64,000 nt of DNA from Homarus americanus. Lineage: Eukaryota; Arthropoda; Malacostraca; Decapoda; Nephropidae. Shown in pieces: positions 1 to 10,213 of the stretch. The stretch is from contig NW_024748870.1 in NCBI RefSeq assembly GCF_018991925.1, positions 62,001-126,000 on the forward strand, given 5' to 3'. The notes below the pieces were generated by a model that was not told the origin of the DNA, did not search any database, and saw only the letters and a program-made list of their open reading frames with translations. A program made the translations under genes and the position numbers. How positions within the stretch are numbered: position 1 is the first letter of the stretch; each line of letters opens with the position of its first letter.

Positions 1-587
1 ATATTTTACCTTAACTGTGCCTGAATGAATATAATCTCGGAAATAAATAGTAGTTTTGCTGAAACGTGATGTATTTTAATGTAAAATAGGATAAAATACA
101 TGACGAAAACAAAAGATTTTACCTAACCTTCCAATGTTCAAGAGAAGTTACTCGTTTTTTTAATAGTTTTTGGTTAAAATATTGTTATATTACAATGGTA
201 TTCTATTCATACTGTGCTTGATATAATGCATTCACGGAAATGTAATATTTTTGCTGAAATGACGTACATATTACAGTGGAAAGTGAGATAAAATCGTGAC
301 GAAAACAATAACTTTCGCTTTCTTTCGTTCAAGAGATGTTACCGTAATCGCTTTTCGAATGGTTTTCAGTTAAAAAACTGTTGTATTACAATAATATTCT
401 ATCCTAATTGACTTGAATAAATACTACGATACCATATTTCGGAATATTTTCATTAAAATCCATCAAAGTCATTTTCCTTGTCATCGTCTGCAGCACCAAA
501 CAGCTTCTCCCAGTCCTCTCCTTGAACAGGGCTAGAGGGTACACGTGTTTTTCGAATCGTTTTCAGTTAAAAAACTGTTACATCACA
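1..587 (-). mobile_element. G-type Tigger-like element, partial
   Basis: This block is similar to the interior of element G1 (about 16190-17480): the same strings around GAAACGTGATGTATTT and TTTTTCGAATCGTTTTCAGT occur in both. On the minus strand, roughly 530 down to a stop at 453, both copies encode a short acidic tail with the motif EDWEKLFGAADDD ending in an aromatic residue. Such a tail would suit the C-terminus of a pogo/Tigger transposase, which is an inference. The left end is cut by the window and B8 interrupts the right. I see no intact gene. Confidence 0.55.
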
Positions 588-909
588 CGGTATTACCCCG
601 CTTTACACAGTTACACTTTCCGCGATTTCTCATTTATGTGGTACCTTACCAGAACCAGACTTTCACTTTCCGCAGTGCATCTACTCATATACGCATGACG
701 TAAAATTTTATTTTTATTTTTTTTTATTTAGCTCATAAAATTCATACAAATTACCCAGCCAGAATATAATTTACATTGCTGGAATTCTTACAATATGATG
801 ATCATTTTGAATACAAACATCATGGATTTTGCATTAGACATACAAATTTTAGATCTAATGAAATAATTTGGTTTACACAAAGCAAATATTTTATCCTTTG
901 TGCAGAATA

Positions 910-1541
910 CAGTGAACCCTCACTTTACGCGGTTAATTCAACCCACGGCGGCCCACGTAAAGTGAGAAACGCGTAAAGTGAACAACATAACATATGGGAT
1001 TAATTGAAATAGAGACCGGGCCGACCCCCAAACTCCACTTTTTCAGACACAATACCTACCGTTGTAGTAAAAATAACTTCTTAATTTTATGATCGTATGC
1101 ACACACAATTAATAATTAAGAGAAATATCAATAATATTAAGTTTTTTAACACTTACATTAGTAGAAAAGATGGCTGGACACACGGGGATGGGGGGGGTTT
1201 GGTTCCAAGGCAGAGGGCAGATTATTGGCCCTCACCTGTATCACTTGTATCAATTGTATCACTATCCACCACAGAGGCTTGCAGGGCCTCTTTGTCAAAC
1301 CCCTCAAAGTCCATATAAGTCCATATCCTCACTATCACTGACTTGGGCCGGCTGTGGTGGGTGGCGGGTGAAGAACTCGGTAATGTTTTGATGACTGGGC
1401 GACCTTGTGCGCACCCTGCTCGCGCCGCTCTCCGCGTAAAAGGGTACACACACCGCGGAAAGTGAGCATTCCGGTTTCAGCAGGGTACCGCGTAAACGTG
1501 GAAACGCGTAAAGTGGGACCGCGTAAAGCGAGGGTTGACTG
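910..1541 (-). mobile_element. B1: short B-family element without foldback units
   Basis: It starts CAGTGAACCCTCACTTTACG and ends with the inverted copy GCGAGGGTTGACTG, flanked by TA on both sides. The uninterrupted target is visible near 1975-1990 in the neighbouring unit. At 632 bp it matches B7 (639 bp). It holds a remnant of a transposase C-terminus on the minus strand but no foldback unit, so it may represent the ancestral, simpler form of the family. Confidence 0.85.
1222..1420 (-). pseudogene. Tigger-type transposase C-terminal remnant in B1
   Basis: Read on the minus strand, about 65 codons in two frames give the motif NITEFFTRHPPQPAQVSDSE followed by an acidic tail (DKEALQASVVDSDTIDT). 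A TITEFF-like motif before an acidic tail is, as I recall, common at the C-terminus of CENPB/pogo-like transposases. The same remnant occurs in B7 (62560-62760) and B10 (48100-48300), so it was inherited with the element. The rest of the transposase is missing, and stops and frameshifts separate the pieces. Confidence 0.6.
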
Positions 1542-2205
1542 TATATGAAGTTTACATTCAAAATATTCCCTGACCTGCAAGGAATCCAGAAATGTCAATT
1601 ATATTATCCAAACTTTAGTCTGAGTTATTATTTATTACTAAAAATGTAAATATACTATTTTCTCCCAAAACTTCTCTGGTAGGGAGGGAAGGTGGGGGGT
1701 GGGGGGTAGGGAGGGAGGGACCGAGCTAGGGCGGAGTATTTTGATTGACAGATAGTGTCCTTGAAGAATATTTCTTTGTTTATTTACTGAAGATATTTGT
1801 TTTAGCTCATAAAATTCATACAAATTACCCAGCCAGAATATAATTTACATTGCTGGAATTCTTACAATATGATGATCATTATGAATATAAACATCATGGA
1901 TTTTGCATTAGACATACAAATTTTAGATCTAATGTAATAATTTGGTTTACACAAAGCAAATATTTTATCTTTTGTGCAAAATATATGAAGTTTACATTCA
2001 AAATATTCCCTGACCTGCAAGGAATCCAGAAATGTCAATTACAGGTTGTACCTCTCTAGTCCGGCATTCTGTGGTCCGGAAACTCCCGTGGTCCGGAACA
2101 ATTTTAGTTTATCCAATAGGTAGATAGGCAGCATTTTATTTATTTTTTTTATTTTTATTTATTTTTTTTTTACTTATCTGAATTATTATTACAGGAATAT
2201 TAAAT

Positions 2206-2280
2206 TTTTGCTCATCAGGCCCTAATGTGGGTCATTGACCTATTTCCGGGTGGGCTAATCCCCTTAATAAAAAAAAAAAA
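2206..2280 (+). repeat. SINE-like motif, copy a
   Basis: A 60-70 bp core reads TCAGGCCCTAATGTGGGTCA ... GGGTGGGCTAATCCCCTTAA and runs straight into poly(A). It recurs at 9499-9562, 13946-14010, 23586-23648, 35629-35692, 36022-36075 and partly at 48481-48512. It usually has poly(A/T) on one side and AAT/ATT repeats or AT-rich sequence on the other. The pattern suggests a short retroposon, but no RNA polymerase III promoter box is evident. Confidence 0.55.
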
Positions 2281-3366
2281 GCCGCGGGAAATTAAGGTTT
2301 GTTTACATCCGGCAGTTCGGCTGCTCTCTCTCTCTGCTTGTTTGTCTATACAGAGTACAACTTTTAACCCTTCAATATATATGAGCAGTAAATAAGTGTT
2401 GCTTTCATATTCTTATGTAGAGTAATGACGATATATTTTCACATGTGCGCACTTACATACGAGCAGTCTCTTTTTTTTTTACCATTAATGGTTAGCTACT
2501 TATATTGTTCCATTTATTAACATTAAATAACATTACAGGTACTTCAAGCAACCATATTCATTTTTTTACATTAATTTAACTACAGCTAAACTCAGGGTCT
2601 TATTTTCTTCAGTTTTATATGTAGAACCAATCAGTCACTGGTTTCGTAAGCTTTAACATAAACAATGCCGGCAGCCGTCTCGTCTCCTCTAATATTCCAC
2701 GTATTATAAATAAATTGTATTGTTAATTTTGCACACACGTACATTAATTCAATAAAAACAAATTCAGAAACATTAATTAAAATATATATGAACAGTAAAT
2801 AAGTGTTGCTTTCATATTCTTATGTAAAGTAATGATATGTTTTCACGTGTGCGCATGCGCACTTACATATGCGATCTCTCTTTTTTCTTTACCATTACCG
2901 TTAGCTACTTCTATTGTTCCATTTATTAACATTAATAACATTACTTAAAACAACCATATTAATTTTACTACAGCTACAACCAAGGTCTTATTTTCTTCAG
3001 TTTTATATGTAGAACCAGTCAGTCTTTGTAATCAACGAATACAATGATGTGTCATTTCCTCGTGTGTTTTTATATTCTACGTATTATTAATGAATTGTAT
3101 TGCTCATTTTGCACACAAACATTAATTCAATAAAAAAGACATTCAGTAATAAACAATAATGAATCTTTTGTACATAAGAGAAATGACGCTGTTTACACGA
3201 TTATGCACGTCGTCTGCACGTTGGCGGGCCGTTCAAACCCGTCGAAATTCAAGTTTCCGCCGTCAAAATTTTTATTTATTTATTTTCTTGTGTTCCAATA
3301 AAATACGTTAAGAATTAAAAACTCGCGAAATTTGAGAAGCTACTATACGACATTTAACCCTTCAAT

Positions 3367-3475
3367 ATGTCTTCAAAGAGACAATGATGCAGAGAAAGTG
3401 GTGCTAGTGCTTCCAGGCATAAGCACAAGTCACTATCTATCCAGGAAAAGGGTGAATTTCCATGGTCTGGCACCG
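3367..3475 (+). pseudogene. Transposase N-terminal remnant in C1
   Basis: From ATG at 3367 the reading MSSKRQ, stop, CRESGASASRHKHKSLSIQEK resembles the basic N-terminus that precedes the HTH of pogo/Tigger transposases. The same remnant, with other substitutions, is in C2 (about 27525) and C3 (about 60940). It is broken by a stop after six codons and followed directly by the terminal repeat. Confidence 0.5.
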
Positions 3476-4071
3476 GTCAGGTCCCGAGGTTGCCGGATTA
3501 GAGAGGTACAACCTGTATATTATCCTAACTTTAGTTTGAGGTATTATTTATTAGTATACCTTAAAATCTAGTGTTTTCACCCAAACATTTCTCAGAGAGG
3601 GAGGAGCCAGCAGGCGTGGGAAGAGGGGGGGGGGGGAGTTGAGTCCACTATTTGAATGGACATTAACCTGGTGACTGTATTTTTCTTAAATATTAATTGT
3701 GTGAGCATACCATCATAAAATTAAGATGTTATTTTTACTACAACATAGGTATTGTGTCTGAAAAAGTGGAGTTTGGGAGTCGGCCCAGTCTCTATTTCAA
3801 TTAATTCCATATGTTCTGTTATTCCATTTACGCATTTCTCGTTTTACACCGACCTCTGTGGGTTCAATTGACCGCGTAAATCGGGGTATTACTGTGTTTA
3901 TATTTCGCAGTCCTCTATTATTTGCGGATGACGCCCAGGATGTACCCAAGAATGTTTGTGGGTAGTTTTAAAGTTGCCGGCACTTTTACGGCAGGGACAG
4001 GGGGCCATTCGTTCCAGAGACAGTAATTTCCTTTACCTATATTGTAAATATGTGTGAGTGCGTGTAGAGAC

Positions 4072-4109
4072 AGTCCGTGCTTTATTTCTTTATTAATAAA
4101 GCACGGACT
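4072..4109. repeat. Perfect 15-bp inverted repeat (hairpin)
   Basis: AGTCCGTGCTTTATT at 4072-4086 and its exact reverse complement at 4095-4109 are separated by the 8-base TCTTTATT. No copy was noticed elsewhere in the window. The surrounding 3895-4281 has no recognisable gene, only short GT/AC runs near 4196-4228 and a 15-base near-perfect palindrome (TTGTCCTAAGGACAA) at about 4253. Confidence 0.8.
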
Positions 4110-4281
4110 TTAGGGTAGACCGTTACATTTTTAATACATTTGTTTCTAATTATCTGTGAGAGGATTTTTCCCATTATTATATATTTGTACGTGTTTTGTG
4201 TGTGTGTGTCTACACACACACACACATAATACAATACAGGTAAAAGAAATAATTGTCCTAAGGACAAACACAAAGGGAATA

Positions 4282-6526
4282 CAGCAACTCCCCGACTTAC
4301 AACCTATGACCACCCGCACTTACGACCCGCCTCAGTCCGTAACGACCATCCACACATACGACCGCCGCAATCGGTACCAAAATTTTTTTCAAATGATGCG
4401 CTCATTTTCTAGACCGAAACGTTTCCGTCCTGTATGAGAGCATCGCATGGCTTGGGTCGCCTCATGGCTACAGCACACCCACACCGTTGAGCGCTTAGTT
4501 GGTGTTTGGCTGTCGTATCCGCAACTGATCGCGCTGTGTACTGACATTATTTTCATATTTAATTCTGAAGGTGCTCAGAAGTAAAGGAGACAGTCAATTA
4601 CTTTTGAGATGAAAATGAAGATAATAATGCAGTATGAAAATGGAAAAACTGTAGCAACCATTTCACGCGACCTAAGCTTCTTGCACTCGATCATATCTAC
4701 TATTTTGAAGGACAAGGAACATATTCGTGAGGTAGTAAAAGGATCAGCACCTATAAAGGGAACTATAATAACGAAGAAAAGACAAGGTCCCATTCATGAG
4801 ATGGAAAAATTACTCGTGATGTGGATGGAAGACCAGATACAAAAGCCTGTACCCTTAAGCCTTCTAACCCTACAGGCTAAGGCAAGAAGCCTTTTCGAAA
4901 GCCTGAAGGAGCAGGCAGGAGATGAGTGCGAGCAAACCTTCACAGCAAGTCATGGGTGGTTTAACAGATTTAAGAACCGCTACAGTTTATATAATGTTAA
5001 GGTGAGTGGAGAGGCAGCTTGGTGCTGCTGAAGCTTTTAAGGAGGCGCTAGATCGTGTCATCACGGAAGGAAATTATTTGCCTGAGCAAATATTCTATTT
5101 GGATGAAACTGGATTACTATGGAAGCGCATGCCAGAACGGATATACATCCACAGAGGGGAAAACAATGCCAGGATTCAAGGCATTCAAGGACCGAATTAC
5201 ACTTCTGTTGGAGGGGAATGTAGCTGGTCTCAAGAAAAAGCCCTTCATGATCAATCATTCAGAGAATCCCAGGGCTTTTAAACATGTCAGCAAGCACACA
5301 CTGCCAGTGTTTTATCGAAGTAACAAGAAAGCCTGGATGACCCTAGTACTGTTTGAGGATTGGTTCCTGACTTGTTTCATTCCTCGAGCCAATGAGTATT
5401 GTCTGCAACAAGGGATTGCATTCAAAAAAATTTTAAGTTTTGGATAATGCTCCGGGACACCCACCACACCTGGACGACATGCACCCTGATGTTAAGGTAG
5501 TCTACATTCCACCTAACACTACCTCTATCATCCAACTCATAGATCAAGGTGTTATTGCAGCTTTCAAAGCTAATTATTTAAGTATGACCTTTGCTCAGGC
5601 TGTTGCTGCTACTGAAGGTGAGAAAACGCTCAGAGAGTTTTGGAAGGACTACAACATTTTGAAATGTATAAAGAACATTAGTGCAGCATGGGATGAGGTT
5701 ACAGAACAGTGCATGAATGGAATATGGAAGAAAGTCCTGAAAAGATATGTGAACAGTTTCAGAGGATTTAATGAAGATGAAGTAATTTCTGAGATTAGTA
5801 ACAAGATAGTGGAGCTGGGTAAACAGTTAGAAATTGATAATGAAGATGTTCAACAATTGGTTGAAAGTGTAACAGAAGACCTAAGTAATGAGGATCTTAT
5901 CGAACTGGAAGCACAGAAAAATGCAGAGGAAGAAGAGAGTCCAAATGTAGAAGAACCTGCACCCCCAAAAAAATTTCAGTGAAGTAAATGGCAGAGGCAT
6001 TTGCTACAATTAATAAGGGGATGCAAATGTTTGATGGAATGGATCAAAATGTTGAGCAATTTGCCAAAGTTGACAGAATGGTCCAAGATGCACTTGCTTG
6101 CTACAGGGAGATTTATAATAAAAAGAAAAAGCAAACTGTGCAGTCCCCATTGCTGTCTCCTCACACCCCACCAGTGCTGCCTCTTCACTCCCTAAAGATG
6201 ATCCAATACCTTCAACATGCAAGTATGTTAGCCTGTCTGAAGAAAGCGACATTGATGACCCACCCAGCCCTGTCTCCTCCTCTGCTTCATCCAATTAATG
6301 TAGTCTCCATGTTGAATTAAAAAATTATTGGGGCCCCGTGTGCATTCAGATGACTACATTAAAGGTAAGTGCACAGCAACACTGTATCCATTCTTCATTA
6401 CTTGTACTGAACTGTATTTCATTTTAGATTTTATATGTATTATTTTTTGCATTTCCGACTTATGACCATTCCGACTTACCACCTGGATTTGGGTCCTTAA
6501 CCCCGTCGTAAGTCGGGGAGCAGCTG
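4282..6526 (+). mobile_element. A1: Tigger element with degraded transposase
   Basis: Ends CAGCAACTCCCCGACTTACA and GTAAGTCGGGGAGCAGCTG are inverted copies, flanked by TA at 4280-4281 and 6527-6528. The length (2245 bp) and the pogo-like transposase inside identify it as TcMar-Tigger. A2 and A3 belong to the same family. It is the most complete DNA transposon in the window, but its transposase frame is broken several times, so it is presumably dead. Confidence 0.92.
4573..6320 (+). pseudogene. Tigger transposase (CENPB-HTH plus DDD integrase fold), frameshifted
   Basis: The product would bind the element ends and catalyse cut-and-paste transposition into TA. The reading passes through several frames: 4609-5031 (HTH region, then CENPB-type HTH with ASHGWFNRFKNRY), about 5006-5165 (first catalytic Asp in YLDETGLLWKRMP), about 5160-5447 (SENPRAFKHVSKHTLPVFYR), 5440-5982 (second Asp in LDNAPGHPPH, third in LIDQGVIAAFKANY) and 5988-6320 (C-terminal tail). 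The second and third Asp are separated by 32 residues, as expected for pogo/Tigger. The N-terminal codons preserved in A2 are missing or scrambled here. At least four frameshifts show it is inactive. Confidence 0.9.
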
Positions 6527-6847
6527 TATACATTTCTTTGTACACAAGTAAAAATGTAACCCCCCTGCCCCCCTGGTCAACAAATGTTATTTGCGGATTT
6601 GGTGATTCGTGGCCATTTTGAAAACCTAATCCCCACAAATTTGGAGGAGGGCCTTCTGTACTGTAATCTTTCCACATCTCTCATAATCTGAAGAATGAGC
6701 TTCAGGCCCCTGTAGTTTCTGTGTTCAAGTATATCCATAATATTCTGTGCCCCTGTAGTTCCTGCATTATATCCATAATATTGTGATTATCTCTTAAACA
6801 GTACTGTTACACTCTTGGTTCTTACCCTGTCTCTCGCTCTCAATTTT
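6527..6847. other. No gene seen; possible transposon end
   Basis: The stretch around 6590-6665 (TTTGCGGATTTGGTGATTCG ... GGGCCTTCTGTA) resembles the end of another Tigger-like family, but no convincing partner was found. At 6700-6790 a short imperfect repeat containing CCCCTGTAGTT and ATATCCATAATATT occurs twice. Confidence 0.3.
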
Positions 6848-7365
6848 ACTGCACATTTCTCATCTCTCCCTCATCCTTCACTACTTTATTGTACATTTCT
6901 CATCTCTTCCTCATCCTTCACTACTTTATTGTACATTTCTCATCTCTCCCTCATCCTTCACTACTTTATTGTACATTTCTCATCTCTTCCTCATCCTTCA
7001 CTACTTTATTGTACATTTCTCATCTCTCCCTCATCCTTCCGTACTTTATTGTACATTTCTCATCTCTTCCTCATCCTACACTACTTTATTGTACATTTCT
7101 CATCTCTCCCTCATCCTTCCGTACTTTATTGTACATTTCTCATCTCTTCCTCATCCTTCACTACTTTATTGTACATTTCTCATCTCTCCCTCATCCTTCC
7201 CTACTTTATTGTACATTTCTCATCTCTTCCTCATCCTTCCCTACTTTATTGTACATTTCTTATCTCTCCCTCATTCTTCACTACTTTATTGTACATTTCT
7301 CATCTCTCCCTCATTCTTCACTACTTTATTGTACATTTCTCATCTCTTCCTCATCCTTCACTACC
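6848..7365. repeat. 40-bp minisatellite, about 13 units
   Basis: The unit reads roughly CATCTCTCCCTCATCCTTCA followed by CTACTTTATTGTACATTTCT. Units alternate between CTCCC and CTTCC variants, so an 80-bp dimer is partly visible. Because 40 is not a multiple of three and the unit lacks stops, all three plus frames stay open and give 40-residue peptide repeats. These are not genes. It lies in the putative gene about 0.5 kb downstream (in the gene's sense) of the 7859-7979 exon. Confidence 0.95.
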
Positions 7366-7858
7366 TTTTCCCCACAAATTCAGGTCTGCCACTTATCATA
7401 ATTACACTCATCCTTTTTCCTATTACTGATAACTTAATACAAGCAGGTTCAACCGGTTACCTCTCAAACTAGTCATTATTGGTAGTGTAGGTTAATGTTC
7501 CCTCGTTCAGTCTTCAGTTGCATTAATAGATCCAGTGCCAGATAAATTTTATTTGTGAATCTGAATGCAGCTGTCAGGTGCAAATATGCCAGTGAGTGAA
7601 GTTGATCCTTCATGAAGTTAGCAGAAATTTCTAAATGTATTTTCAAACATAAAATAAAATATGTCCACTAATTTCTTAGCCTTTGAAACATATATTTCCT
7701 GCAAAATATACTGTATCTTTAAGTCGTTTTGACTAAAGTTTTCTGCAGCTAGTGATGACAACTTTACCTGGATGTTCTAACACAATAAGGAATACATTGT
7801 ACAGTATTACAGCCAATAAGTGATAGAGTACAGTACTTGACAAAGAAGCCATAGTTAC

Positions 7859-7979
7859 CATCATGGAAGAGCTTCAACAGGTCATATTCTTCAAGCAACA
7901 TGTACAGTTGTATTATGTCCTTATTGTCTTCTTTATCTTCATCAAAATTCTTTATTGCATCAGTCAAGTGAAGACGAAC
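7859..7979 (-). CDS. Exon e of putative host gene
   Basis: This 121-bp exon follows an acceptor (TTTGTTTAG, ending at 7980) and ends before a donor GTAACT starting at 7858. It begins in phase 0 with VRLHLTDAIKNFDEDKEDNK, is acidic and probably helical, and ends LLEEYDLLKLFHD plus one base. Phase 0 matches the end of the 20235-20422 exon. No following exon (which must begin with two bases of a codon) was recognised at 1-7858, so the gene probably continues outside the window or in a short exon I missed. No domain is recognised. Confidence 0.5.
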
Positions 7980-8117
7980 CTAAACAAAGAGAACAAATAA
8001 ATATTCTAATTCATAATTGTTCTTGGGCATCACCAAAATGAAAGAAAATCATTAAAAAATATTTTAAAGTGAAAATCATCATATATAATGGATTGACATA
8101 GTCTGACATGTACAGTA

Positions 8118-8300
8118 CAGTGATATCCCCGTTAGCCGGAACAATTGGTGCAGAGCACTTCCGGAGATGAGAGATTTCCGGCTAACCAGACAACTTCCTC
8201 AAACCCCGAAAAATTCCTTATTCCCGGAATTTTTTACGGTTAACAGGAAAAGTTTCTGAGTGTCTAAACTAGACATCTTGCACACACAGACACTAGCCCA
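8118..8300 (+). mobile_element. Single terminal repeat of an H-type Tigger-like element
   Basis: CAGTGATATCCCCGTTAGCC follows TA and continues GGAACAATTGGTGCAGAGCA. The same sequence forms the left end of C2 (23419-23465). A second sub-block (TTCCGGCTAACCAG, about 8191) is an inverted echo of the end. I could not find the opposite terminus, so the right limit is arbitrary. Confidence 0.5.
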
Positions 8301-9084
8301 CTACCCCAGAATGTTTCTGGGTGCTGGGAAAAGTTTTCTGAGAGTCTAAAATACCAGAGTCTGTAAAAGCAGTTCTAATTAAGTTAGAAACTCCATTTCT
8401 TAATATACAGAATAAATAAAAAAAATAAAACTACATTATACGGGTGTACGAGGCGCCTCATGAATGAAGTTGTGAGTTATAGCAAGGACTGCCCTGGAGC
8501 TGTGGGGGTTAGTTGGTTTCATGTAACTGACCTGACCTGACTCAGTGTCAGGTGGAGGTATGGTGGGGGATTAGTGGTCTCATATTACTGACCTTCTGGT
8601 GGAATGTCAGGTTCACCCTTTCTTGGGTGGGGGATTAGTGGGTCTCATGACCTGAAGATGTCTTGAATAAAGACGAAGGCTAAGTTATTTTTGAGGTACA
8701 AAGCTGCTCGCAAAACAGTGTGTAAACTTTTATTCACATTCTCTCATTGTGTTAGAGAAATGAATTTGGTGCCATTGCTTATATGGAGATGCATTCCTGA
8801 TGGCATTAAGGTATTTTTTATCTTTGAGATATTAGGCCCCCCACATAGTAAGGGTTACTCGCGCCAAAATTTGAAACCGAGAAAACCACGTTTAAAGTTT
8901 TTCCATTTTAACAAGCATAACTTTGTTGATTTTTGAGATACAGCATTCAGATGTGATGCACTTTGAAGCTAAGGACTGTACTTGGAGATGTTAGGTAGTG
9001 CATCATGAAGTAATGTACTGGGTTGTTGAAATGTTGTCTTGAAGCAACAAAACTCCCACCCACTTATGGCTTTTTGTACTTTAA
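8301..9084. other. No gene seen; about 63-bp imperfect triple repeat
   Basis: Near 8501, 8562 and 8626 the string TGGGGG(G/A)TTAGT recurs with similar flanks (GGTCTCAT, TGACCT, GTCAGGT), giving three imperfect units of about 62-64 bp. The rest is AT-rich, with a possible TIR-like block (CGGGTGTACGAGGCGCC) at 8439 and short ORFs without recognisable similarity. Confidence 0.4.
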
Positions 9085-9300
9085 TCAATATCAGAGTGTA
9101 GATCCCGCCACAACAAAGAGAACCGAGGGAGAGGGAGAGAGGGATTTCGCGCTCATTGGCTGGAGGGGCCATGACGTAGATAGCAGACGCTCACTGCCAT
9201 TGGCCGAGACAGGGGAGGAGGCTGCGGGCCGGCCGCTGTGATTGGCCGCCCGCTCCTCTCACTCACTCATTGACGGGACGAGAGCACTTGACGACGCAAA
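9085..9300. promoter_or_regulatory. GC-rich ATTGG (inverted CCAAT) cluster with TGACGT-like sites
   Basis: A GC-rich island in AT-rich surroundings holds three ATTGGC boxes (about 9156, 9199 and 9240), each preceded by C or G and spaced about 40 bp. It also has TGACGTAG (about 9172), TGACGACG (about 9289) and GGCCGGCC (about 9229). Evenly spaced CCAAT boxes with CRE-like sites are typical of TATA-less animal promoters, here reading as CCAAT on the minus strand. No transcript start or exon can be assigned, and it could equally be a transposon leader. Confidence 0.35.
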
Positions 9301-9540
9301 AGCCAAGCCCATACTCTCCTGTCTGCCAAAGATCAATGCTACACCCTATTTTCAAAGGGCTTTCAACCTTATTTACAGTCTAGTATGGAGATCTTATCCA
9401 CTACCAAAGTACAGGTTGACAACCCCTTATCCGAAATTCCAAAAACCAAAAGTTTTTTCGTGGAACATCACATACCATGATTTTTTTTTTTTTTTCCAGC
9501 GATTAGCCCACCTGGGCACAGGTCACTGACCCACATCGGG

Positions 9541-9718
9541 GCCTAGGGAGCAAAAATGTAATACTGTACTACTACTACTAATAATAATAATAAGAATAAG
9601 AATAATAATATTAATAATAATAATAACAACAATGAACATCAATAATATTAATAATCCATATTAAATAAAATTTATAATAAAAAGTACACAATTAAAAATA
9701 AAATAAGAAAATAATAAC

Positions 9719-9765
<47 letters not shown>

Positions 9766-9830
9766 TAATAATAAAATATTTATATAAAAAAAATAATAAT
9801 AATACTGTAATAGTAATAATAATAATAATA
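9541..9830. repeat. (TAA)n microsatellite, interrupted
   Basis: Runs of AAT/TAA interrupted by AAG, CAA and ATT triplets, with the longest pure run about 9718-9765. It begins directly at the edge of the reversed SINE-like motif. Confidence 0.95.
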
Positions 9831-10015
9831 AAGAACCATAAAGAAAAGATCAAATGTGAGAAACACGACCTAGACCTGACGCTACCTGCGCTTGACCCAT
9901 GCCAGGCAGCGGGTGTAAGGCGTTACTTGTGTCTCAGTGTTGCTACCAGTCACACCTGCGTCTGCTGCTCTCTTATACAGTATTTTGTGTGATTTTGATT
10001 AATTTCACTGTGAAA

Positions 10016-10130
10016 ATGTCAAAAAGAGCGACAGATACCCCTGTGGGTAACAGTGAGAAGAAAAGAAAGCATCTCTCATTATTGACAGCACGGAAAGTGG
10101 AGTTGTTACAGAAACTTGATCGTGGTGGGC
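10016..10130 (+). pseudogene. Transposase N-terminal remnant in D1
   Basis: ATG at 10016 opens MSKRATDTPVGNSEKKRKHL, then SLLTARKVELLQKLDRG, the usual start of a Tigger transposase running into the HTH. The frame then enters the SINE-like motif (GGTGGGCTAATACCCG) and poly(A). About 38 codons of transposase therefore join unrelated repeat sequence, and no HTH or catalytic domain follows. The start is unusually clean for a fossil. Confidence 0.65.
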
Positions 10131-10213
10131 TAATACCCGTAAAAAAAAACAACCATTCTGAAATCCGAAACACATCTGACCCCAAGGTTTTCGGATAAGG
10201 GGTTGTCAGCCTG

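Larger units (their letters stand above)
2042..3515 (+). mobile_element. C1: C-family Tigger-like element
   Basis: Termini CAGGTTGTACCTCTCTAGTC and GAGAGGTACAACCTG are inverted copies flanked by TA. The host sequence GTCAAT-TA-TATTATCC can be rejoined across it. It is 1474 bp and carries a SINE-like motif near its left end (2206-2268) and a fragment of a transposase start near its right end (3367-3475). C2 and C3 share the interior. The HTH and catalytic regions of the transposase are absent, so it is non-autonomous. Confidence 0.85.
722..3660 (-). repeat. Two foldback units inside B8, each interrupted
   Basis: Each unit has a right arm (ATTTACATTGCTGGAATTC..., from 767 and 1841) and a partly complementary left arm (ATTCCCTGACCTGCAAGGAATCC..., near 1565 and 2008). 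Unit 1 is split by B1 at 910-1541. Unit 2 is split by C1 at 2042-3515, and its remainder resumes with TATTATCCTAACTTTAG. Comparing the two shows the uninterrupted order and defines both insertions to the base. The short ORFs in the arms recur wherever the unit recurs and look non-coding. Confidence 0.75.
588..3894 (-). mobile_element. B8: B-family TIR element with two foldback units and two nested elements
   Basis: The left end (CGGTATTACCCCGC) is a decayed copy of the B terminus, and the right end (TCGGGGTATTACTG) is the opposite terminus, so the element lies inverted relative to B2-B6. Between them lie two foldback units (about 722-1800 and 1805-3600) in the inverted orientation. B1 sits in the first unit and C1 in the second, each at a TA. 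The span is 3307 bp. Subtracting B1, C1 and their duplicated TAs leaves about 1197 bp, close to B3 (1217) and B4 (1187), which supports the boundaries. It has no coding capacity of its own. Confidence 0.7.
9412..10213 (+). mobile_element. D1: D-family Tigger derivative with internal (TAA)n
   Basis: Ends CAGGTTGACAACCCCTTATC and GGATAAGGGGTTGTCAGCCTG are inverted copies flanked by TA. Inside, a reversed SINE-like motif (9499-9562) is followed by (TAA)n-rich sequence to about 9830. Further in comes the start of a transposase (10016), then a forward piece of the SINE-like motif (about 10122-10150). D2 has the same reversed-motif, microsatellite, forward-motif order, so the arrangement belongs to the family. 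Confidence 0.85.

Noticed and set aside
3904..6665. An additional Tigger enclosing A1 (CAGTCCTCTATTATTTGCGG to GGAGGAGGGCCTTCTG)
   Set aside because: The two ends match only loosely (CCTC and ATTT/GCGGAT words), and no second copy is available to confirm the boundaries.
6815..7472. Three overlapping plus-strand ORFs of 167-204 codons with 40-residue repeats
   Set aside because: They are a direct result of a stop-free 40-bp repeat, which keeps every frame open. No start context or domain.
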